The notes under the pieces: generated by a model | The model's input: the letters and a program-made list of their open reading frames with translations, nothing else | Databases searched by the model: none | Told to the model about the DNA's origin: nothing | Program-made: the position numbers and the translations under genes | Assembly (NCBI RefSeq): GCF_036173125.1 | Contig: NZ_CP108054.1 | Span: 5,981,001-6,045,000, forward strand | Direction of reading: 5' to 3' | Length of the DNA stretch: 64,000 nucleotides | DNA from: Streptomyces sp. NBC_00286 | GTDB taxonomy: Bacteria > Actinomycetota > Actinomycetes > Streptomycetales > Streptomycetaceae | In this document: positions 55,580 through 64,000 of the stretch, in pieces | How positions within the stretch are numbered: position 1 is the first letter of the stretch | Layout: each line of letters starts with the position of its first letter

Positions 55580-55966
55580 ATGGCGAAGCTCAGCCAGGAA
55601 GACCTGCTCGCGCAGTTCGAGGAGATGACCCTCATCGAGCTCTCCGAGTTCGTGAAGGCGTTCGAGGAGAAGTTCGACGTCACCGCCGCCGCCCCGGCCG
55701 CCGTCGTCGCCGCCGGTGGCCCGGCCGCCCCGGCCGCCGAGGCCGAGCCCGAGCAGGACGAGTTCGACGTCATCCTCACCGGCGCCGGTGACAAGAAGAT
55801 CCAGGTCATCAAGGTCGTGCGTGAGCTGACCTCCCTGGGTCTGAAGGAGGCCAAGGACCTCGTGGACGGCGCCCCGAAGCCCGTCCTCGAGAAGGTCGCC
55901 AAGGACGCCGCCGACAAGGCCGCCGAGTCCCTCAAGGGCGCCGGCGCCTCCGTCGAGGTCAAGTAA
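55580..55966 (+). CDS. rplL: 50S ribosomal protein L7/L12
   Basis: A 128-residue acidic protein of the L12 stalk that recruits translation GTPases. The N-terminal dimerisation part ([29 protein letters not shown]), the Ala/Pro hinge and the C-terminal [39 protein letters not shown] are standard. The ATG 55580 start has GGAAGGA upstream. Three hairpins follow before the rpoB promoter. Confidence 0.97.
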   Translation: MAKLSQEDLLAQFEEMTLIELSEFVKAFEEKFDVTAAAPAAVVAAGGPAAPAAEAEPEQDEFDVILTGAGDKKIQVIKVVRELTSLGLKEAKDLVDGAPKPVLEKVAKDAADKAAESLKGAGASVEVK

Positions 55967-55974
55967 GTCTCCGA

Positions 55975-56072
55975 GTGCGGCCACGGCCGCACGGCGACTT
56001 CCCGTGACACAGCTCTCCCGTAGAGCTGTAACGCGGACGCACTGAGGAGCGATCACCCAGTTGGGTGGTCGC
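55975..56072 (+). terminator. Three consecutive hairpins after rplL
   Basis: Stems at 55975-55992 (GTGCGGC/GCCGCAC), 56009-56029 (ACAGCTCT/AGAGCTGT) and 56049-56072 (GCGATCACCCA/TGGGTGGTCGC, followed by TCTTCGG). The third is the best terminator candidate. In other species an RNase III-type cut or partial termination separates L12 from RNA polymerase genes. Confidence 0.7.
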
Positions 56073-56384
56073 TCTTCGGCGTTCGAGGGGGTGCCGTGGC
56101 GGCTGCCTTGCGCTGTAGGTCGCGGCGAGTATGGTGATCTTCGTTGTGCCTCAGGCCGCCTCGGTGACGGGCAGCAGACCGGTCTGCAAGTGACGATGGC
56201 AGCACCCGGTTTGGGCATGGGGGGCCTTGACGAACCGCACGCAGCGCGCAATTCTCAGGACGCGTCGTCACAACGATCCGAATCCGAGGCATGGATCGAC
56301 GGCGAAGAGGGAAGCATCGAAGTGCATTGAGGGCGTGGCTTGCAGCAGGGGTTGAGAACAACGAGGGTCTTCAAAAACCCGCAC

Positions 56385-56413
56385 TGGACATCAGTGGGCC
56401 TAGTGGCTACACT
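56385..56413 (+). promoter_or_regulatory. rpoB promoter
   Basis: TGGACA (56385-56390) and TACACT (56408-56413) with a 17-base spacer are a good HrdB-type match. It is the strongest promoter-like signal in the 520-base gap between rplL and rpoB, which holds no gene. It gives a leader of about 180 bases before the TTG start. Confidence 0.65.
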
Positions 56414-56596
56414 GACCCTTTGCGCTGCCTGTTAGCTGCCTCCTGCCCGTCACCAGGGGCATGCCCTCGCTTGAGCACTGTGGATTGAAACGGATCTGAC
56501 CTGGCCTTCTTTGGCTGATCAGGAAACGTCTGTCTCTGTGCCCGGCTTGGGACCGGTACGCGCGTAGTGAGTCCGAGCCCTCGGAAGGACCCCCTC

Positions 56597-59500
56597 TTGG
56601 CCGCCTCGCGCACTGCCTCGACCGCGAATACGAACAACGGCGCCAGCACTGCCCCGCTGCGCATCTCCTTTGCAAAGATCAAGGAGCCCCTCGAGGTTCC
56701 GAACCTTCTTGCGCTGCAAACCGAGAGCTTCGACTGGCTGCTCGGTAACGACGCGTGGAAGGCTCGTGTCGAGGCGGCTCTGGAAAGCGGACAGGACGTC
56801 CCCACCAAGTCCGGCCTGGAGGAGATCTTCGAGGAGATCTCTCCGATCGAGGACTTCTCCGGGTCGATGTCGCTGACCTTCCGCGACCACCGTTTCGAGC
56901 CTCCGAAGAACTCCATCGACGAGTGCAAGGAGCGCGACTTCACGTACGCCGCCCCGCTCTTCGTCACCGCTGAGTTCACCAACAACGAGACCGGCGAGAT
57001 CAAGTCCCAGACTGTCTTCATGGGCGACTTCCCGCTCATGACGAACAAGGGCACCTTCGTCATCAACGGCACCGAGCGTGTCGTGGTGTCGCAGCTGGTC
57101 CGTTCGCCGGGTGTCTACTTCGACTCCTCCATCGACAAGACGTCCGACAAGGACATCTTCTCCGCGAAGGTCATCCCGTCCCGGGGTGCCTGGCTGGAGA
57201 TGGAGATCGACAAGCGCGACATGGTCGGTGTCCGCATCGACCGCAAGCGCAAGCAGTCTGTGACCGTTCTGCTCAAGGCTCTCGGTTGGACGACCGAGCA
57301 GATCCTTGAGGAGTTCGGCGAGTACGAGTCCATGCGCGCCACCCTGGAGAAGGACCACACCCAGGGCCAGGACGACGCACTGCTCGACATCTACCGCAAG
57401 CTGCGTCCGGGCGAGCCCCCGACCCGTGAGGCCGCGCAGACGCTGCTCGAGAACCTCTACTTCAACCCGAAGCGTTACGACCTCGCCAAGGTCGGCCGCT
57501 ACAAGGTCAACAAGAAGCTGGGCGGCGACGCCCCGCTGGACGCCGGGATCCTGACCGTCGAGGACATCATCTCGACGATCAAGTACCTGGTGAAGCTGCA
57601 CGCCGGTGAGACCGAGACCGTCGGTGACAACGGCACGCAGATCGTCGTCGAGACCGACGACATCGACCACTTCGGCAACCGTCGTCTGCGGAACGTCGGC
57701 GAGCTCATCCAGAACCAGGTCCGTACGGGTCTGGCGCGTATGGAGCGCGTCGTGCGTGAGCGCATGACGACTCAGGACGTCGAGGCGATCACGCCGCAGA
57801 CGCTGATCAACATCCGGCCGGTCGTCGCCTCCATCAAGGAGTTCTTCGGCACCAGCCAGCTGTCGCAGTTCATGGACCAGAACAACCCGCTGTCGGGTCT
57901 CACCCACAAGCGCCGTCTGTCGGCTCTTGGCCCGGGTGGTCTCTCCCGTGAGCGGGCCGGCTTCGAAGTCCGTGACGTGCACCCCTCGCACTACGGCCGC
58001 ATGTGCCCGATCGAGACCCCTGAAGGCCCGAACATCGGCCTGATCGGCTCGCTCGCCTCGTATGGCCGGGTCAACGCGTTCGGTTTCGTCGAGACGCCGT
58101 ACCGCCGGGTCACCGACGGTTTCGTCACCGACGAGGTCGACTACCTGACCGCCGACGAGGAGGACCGCTTCGTCATCGCGCAGGCCAACGCGCCGCTGTC
58201 GGACGACATGCGGTTCGAGGAGTCCCGCGTGCTGGTTCGCCGCCGTGGTGGCGAGGTCGACTACGTCCCCGGTGACGACGTCGACTACATGGACGTCTCC
58301 CCGCGCCAGATGGTGTCGGTCGCGACCGCCATGATCCCGTTCCTCGAGCACGACGACGCCAACCGTGCCCTCATGGGCGCGAACATGATGCGTCAGGCCG
58401 TGCCGCTGATCACCGCCGAGGCTCCCCTCGTCGGTACGGGCATGGAGTACCGCTGCGCCGTCGACGCCGGTGACGTCATCAAGGCCGAGAAGGCGGGTGT
58501 GGTCCAGGAGGTCTCCGCGGACTACGTCACCGTGGCCAACGACGACGGCACGTACACCACGTACCGGGTTGCCAAGTTCTCCCGTTCCAACCAGGGCACC
58601 TCGGTCAACCAGAAGGTCATCGTCCACGAGGGCGACCGGGTCGTGGAGAGCCAGGTGCTCGCCGACGGTCCGGCCACCCAGGAAGGCGAGATGGCGCTGG
58701 GCAAGAACCTGCTCGTCGCCTTCATGCCGTGGGAAGGCCACAACTACGAGGACGCGATCATCCTGTCGCAGCGCCTCGTGCAGGACGACGTCCTCTCCTC
58801 GATCCACATCGAGGAGCACGAGGTCGACGCCCGTGACACCAAGCTCGGCCCCGAGGAGATCACCCGGGACATCCCGAACGTCTCCGAGGAGGTCCTCGCC
58901 GACCTCGACGAGCGCGGCATCATCCGCATCGGCGCCGAGGTCATCGCGGGCGACATCCTCGTCGGCAAGGTGACCCCCAAGGGTGAGACCGAGCTGACGC
59001 CGGAGGAGCGCCTGCTGCGCGCGATCTTCGGTGAGAAGGCCCGTGAGGTCCGTGACACCTCGCTGAAGGTGCCGCACGGCGAGACCGGCAAGGTCATCGG
59101 CGTACGGGTCTTCGACCGCGAGGAGGGCGACGAGCTGCCCCCCGGTGTGAACCAGCTGGTGCGCGTGTACGTGGCGCAGAAGCGCAAGATCACCGACGGT
59201 GACAAGCTCGCCGGCCGTCACGGCAACAAGGGCGTCATCTCGAAGATCCTGCCGATCGAGGACATGCCGTTCCTGGAGGACGGCACCCCGGTCGACATCA
59301 TCCTCAACCCGCTGGGTGTGCCGTCCCGAATGAACCCGGGACAGGTCCTGGAGATCCACCTCGGCTGGCTCGCCAGCCAGGGCTGGGACGTCTCCGGACT
59401 CGCCGACGAATGGGCGGAGCGTCTGCAGGTCATCGGCGCCGACCAGGTCGACCCGCGTACGAACGTGGCGACCCCGGTCTTCGACGGTGCCCGTGAGGAC

Positions 59501-60082
59501 GAGCTGGCCGGTCTGCTGGAGCACACCATCCCGAACCGCGACGGTGACCGTATGGTCCTCCCGTCCGGCAAGGCGCGTCTGTTCGACGGCCGCTCCGGTG
59601 AGCCGTTCCCGGACCCGATCTCGGTCGGGTACATGTACATCCTCAAGCTGCACCACCTGGTCGACGACAAGCTGCACGCCCGCTCGACCGGTCCGTACTC
59701 CATGATCACCCAGCAGCCGCTGGGCGGTAAGGCCCAGTTCGGTGGCCAGCGGTTCGGCGAGATGGAGGTGTGGGCGCTGGAGGCTTACGGCGCCGCGTAC
59801 GCCCTCCAGGAGCTGCTGACCATCAAGTCCGACGACGTCACCGGCCGCGTGAAGGTCTACGAGGCCATCGTCAAGGGCGAGAACATCCCCGAGCCCGGCA
59901 TCCCCGAGTCCTTCAAGGTGCTCATCAAGGAGATGCAGTCGCTCTGCCTCAACGTGGAGGTGCTGTCCTCGGACGGTATGTCCATTGAGATGCGTGACAC
60001 GGACGAGGACGTCTTCCGCGCTGCGGAGGAGCTTGGCATCGACCTGTCCCGGCGTGAGCCGAGCAGCGTCGAAGAGGTCTGA
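56597..60082 (+). CDS. rpoB: RNA polymerase beta subunit
   Basis: A 1161-residue beta subunit. The TTG at 56597 with GGAAGGA 8 bases upstream gives the standard Streptomyces start ([14 protein letters not shown]) and the expected length. An upstream GTG in frame lacks a ribosome site. The rifampicin region [20 protein letters not shown] then [14 protein letters not shown] is unmutated at S433, D427, H437 and R440 (residue numbers by count), so it should be rifampicin-sensitive. Conserved lid, flap and C-terminal clamp motifs such as [15 protein letters not shown] are intact. rpoC follows 94 bases later. Confidence 0.98.
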   Translation: MAASRTASTANTNNGASTAPLRISFAKIKEPLEVPNLLALQTESFDWLLGNDAWKARVEAALESGQDVPTKSGLEEIFEEISPIEDFSGSMSLTFRDHRFEPPKNSIDECKERDFTYAAPLFVTAEFTNNETGEIKSQTVFMGDFPLMTNKGTFVINGTERVVVSQLVRSPGVYFDSSIDKTSDKDIFSAKVIPSRGAWLEMEIDKRDMVGVRIDRKRKQSVTVLLKALGWTTEQILEEFGEYESMRATLEKDHTQGQDDALLDIYRKLRPGEPPTREAAQTLLENLYFNPKRYDLAKVGRYKVNKKLGGDAPLDAGILTVEDIISTIKYLVKLHAGETETVGDNGTQIVVETDDIDHFGNRRLRNVGELIQNQVRTGLARMERVVRERMTTQDVEAITPQTLINIRPVVASIKEFFGTSQLSQFMDQNNPLSGLTHKRRLSALGPGGLSRERAGFEVRDVHPSHYGRMCPIETPEGPNIGLIGSLASYGRVNAFGFVETPYRRVTDGFVTDEVDYLTADEEDRFVIAQANAPLSDDMRFEESRVLVRRRGGEVDYVPGDDVDYMDVSPRQMVSVATAMIPFLEHDDANRALMGANMMRQAVPLITAEAPLVGTGMEYRCAVDAGDVIKAEKAGVVQEVSADYVTVANDDGTYTTYRVAKFSRSNQGTSVNQKVIVHEGDRVVESQVLADGPATQEGEMALGKNLLVAFMPWEGHNYEDAIILSQRLVQDDVLSSIHIEEHEVDARDTKLGPEEITRDIPNVSEEVLADLDERGIIRIGAEVIAGDILVGKVTPKGETELTPEERLLRAIFGEKAREVRDTSLKVPHGETGKVIGVRVFDREEGDELPPGVNQLVRVYVAQKRKITDGDKLAGRHGNKGVISKILPIEDMPFLEDGTPVDIILNPLGVPSRMNPGQVLEIHLGWLASQGWDVSGLADEWAERLQVIGADQVDPRTNVATPVFDGAREDELAGLLEHTIPNRDGDRMVLPSGKARLFDGRSGEPFPDPISVGYMYILKLHHLVDDKLHARSTGPYSMITQQPLGGKAQFGGQRFGEMEVWALEAYGAAYALQELLTIKSDDVTGRVKVYEAIVKGENIPEPGIPESFKVLIKEMQSLCLNVEVLSSDGMSIEMRDTDEDVFRAAEELGIDLSRREPSSVEEV

Positions 60083-60176
60083 CGGGAGTCCGGCGGCCTT
60101 CGTCATGAAGGCCGTCGGCCCCAGGACCCCCGTATCAGACCCCATGACTTACAACCCTGAGAGGGATTGACGCATA

Positions 60177-64000
<3,824 letters not shown>

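Noticed and set aside
56061..56330. ORF between rplL and rpoB
   Set aside because: It overlaps a terminator hairpin at its start, has no ribosome site or recognisable sequence and lies upstream of the rpoB promoter.

Overview
The window is a high-GC actinobacterial chromosome segment and almost certainly Streptomyces. GC-rich third codon positions, frequent GTG starts with stop/start overlaps, and the gene order tRNA-Thr, tRNA-Met, rpmG, two MaoC-type genes, murB, add, aspC, tRNA-Trp, secE, nusG, rplK, rplA, rplJ, rplL, rpoB, rpoC all fit Streptomyces. The start of this block is also shared with mycobacteria. All functional calls are by reading protein motifs; no database search was run.

Layout. 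1-5.6 kb: 3' part of a RecQ helicase, fumarylacetoacetase, a hypothetical gene, a Cof-type HAD phosphatase and a polyprenyl diphosphate synthase behind a long U-poor leader. 5.8-10.4 kb: a broken CHRD-type secreted protein gene carrying a structured foreign insert, a LolA-like exported protein and an ABC-2 type exporter pair. 10.4-16.4 kb: VOC protein, DHA2-type MFS exporter, 4-hydroxybenzoate hydroxylase-like enzyme, RarD-like transporter, and a QorB-like reductase divergent from an HxlR regulator. 16.5-34.2 kb: the most distinctive region. It has 2-oxoacid:ferredoxin oxidoreductase genes (korA, korB), a NarL-type response regulator, two duplicated histidine kinases, and a complex I-like cluster nuoA-B-C-H-I-J-K-L-M-N that lacks nuoD, nuoE, nuoF and nuoG. 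34.4-44 kb: htpX, a yccF-like gene, a barstar-domain protein, an APC permease, a small GlsB/YeaQ-type membrane protein, yajQ, tRNA-Tyr and several housekeeping or unknown genes, plus an array of CACGCGCGCGTG repeats. 44-64 kb: the translation and transcription core, interrupted by a 5'-truncated MFS remnant with an intact-looking promoter/operator and by a lipoprotein gene between rplA and rplJ. The window ends about 25 codons before the expected end of rpoC.

How genes may work together. KorAB would produce reduced ferredoxin. The neighbouring nuo set has membrane arms plus NuoB, NuoC and NuoI but no NADH-oxidising module, so a ferredoxin-driven or otherwise rewired proton-pumping quinone reductase is a reasonable hypothesis. 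The absence of NuoD means that subunit must come from elsewhere or the complex is unusual. The kinase/regulator genes between kor and nuo are candidate controllers. The 50.6-64 kb block is a standard gene-expression superoperon, with several strong terminator-like hairpins and an attenuator-like leader before rplJ.
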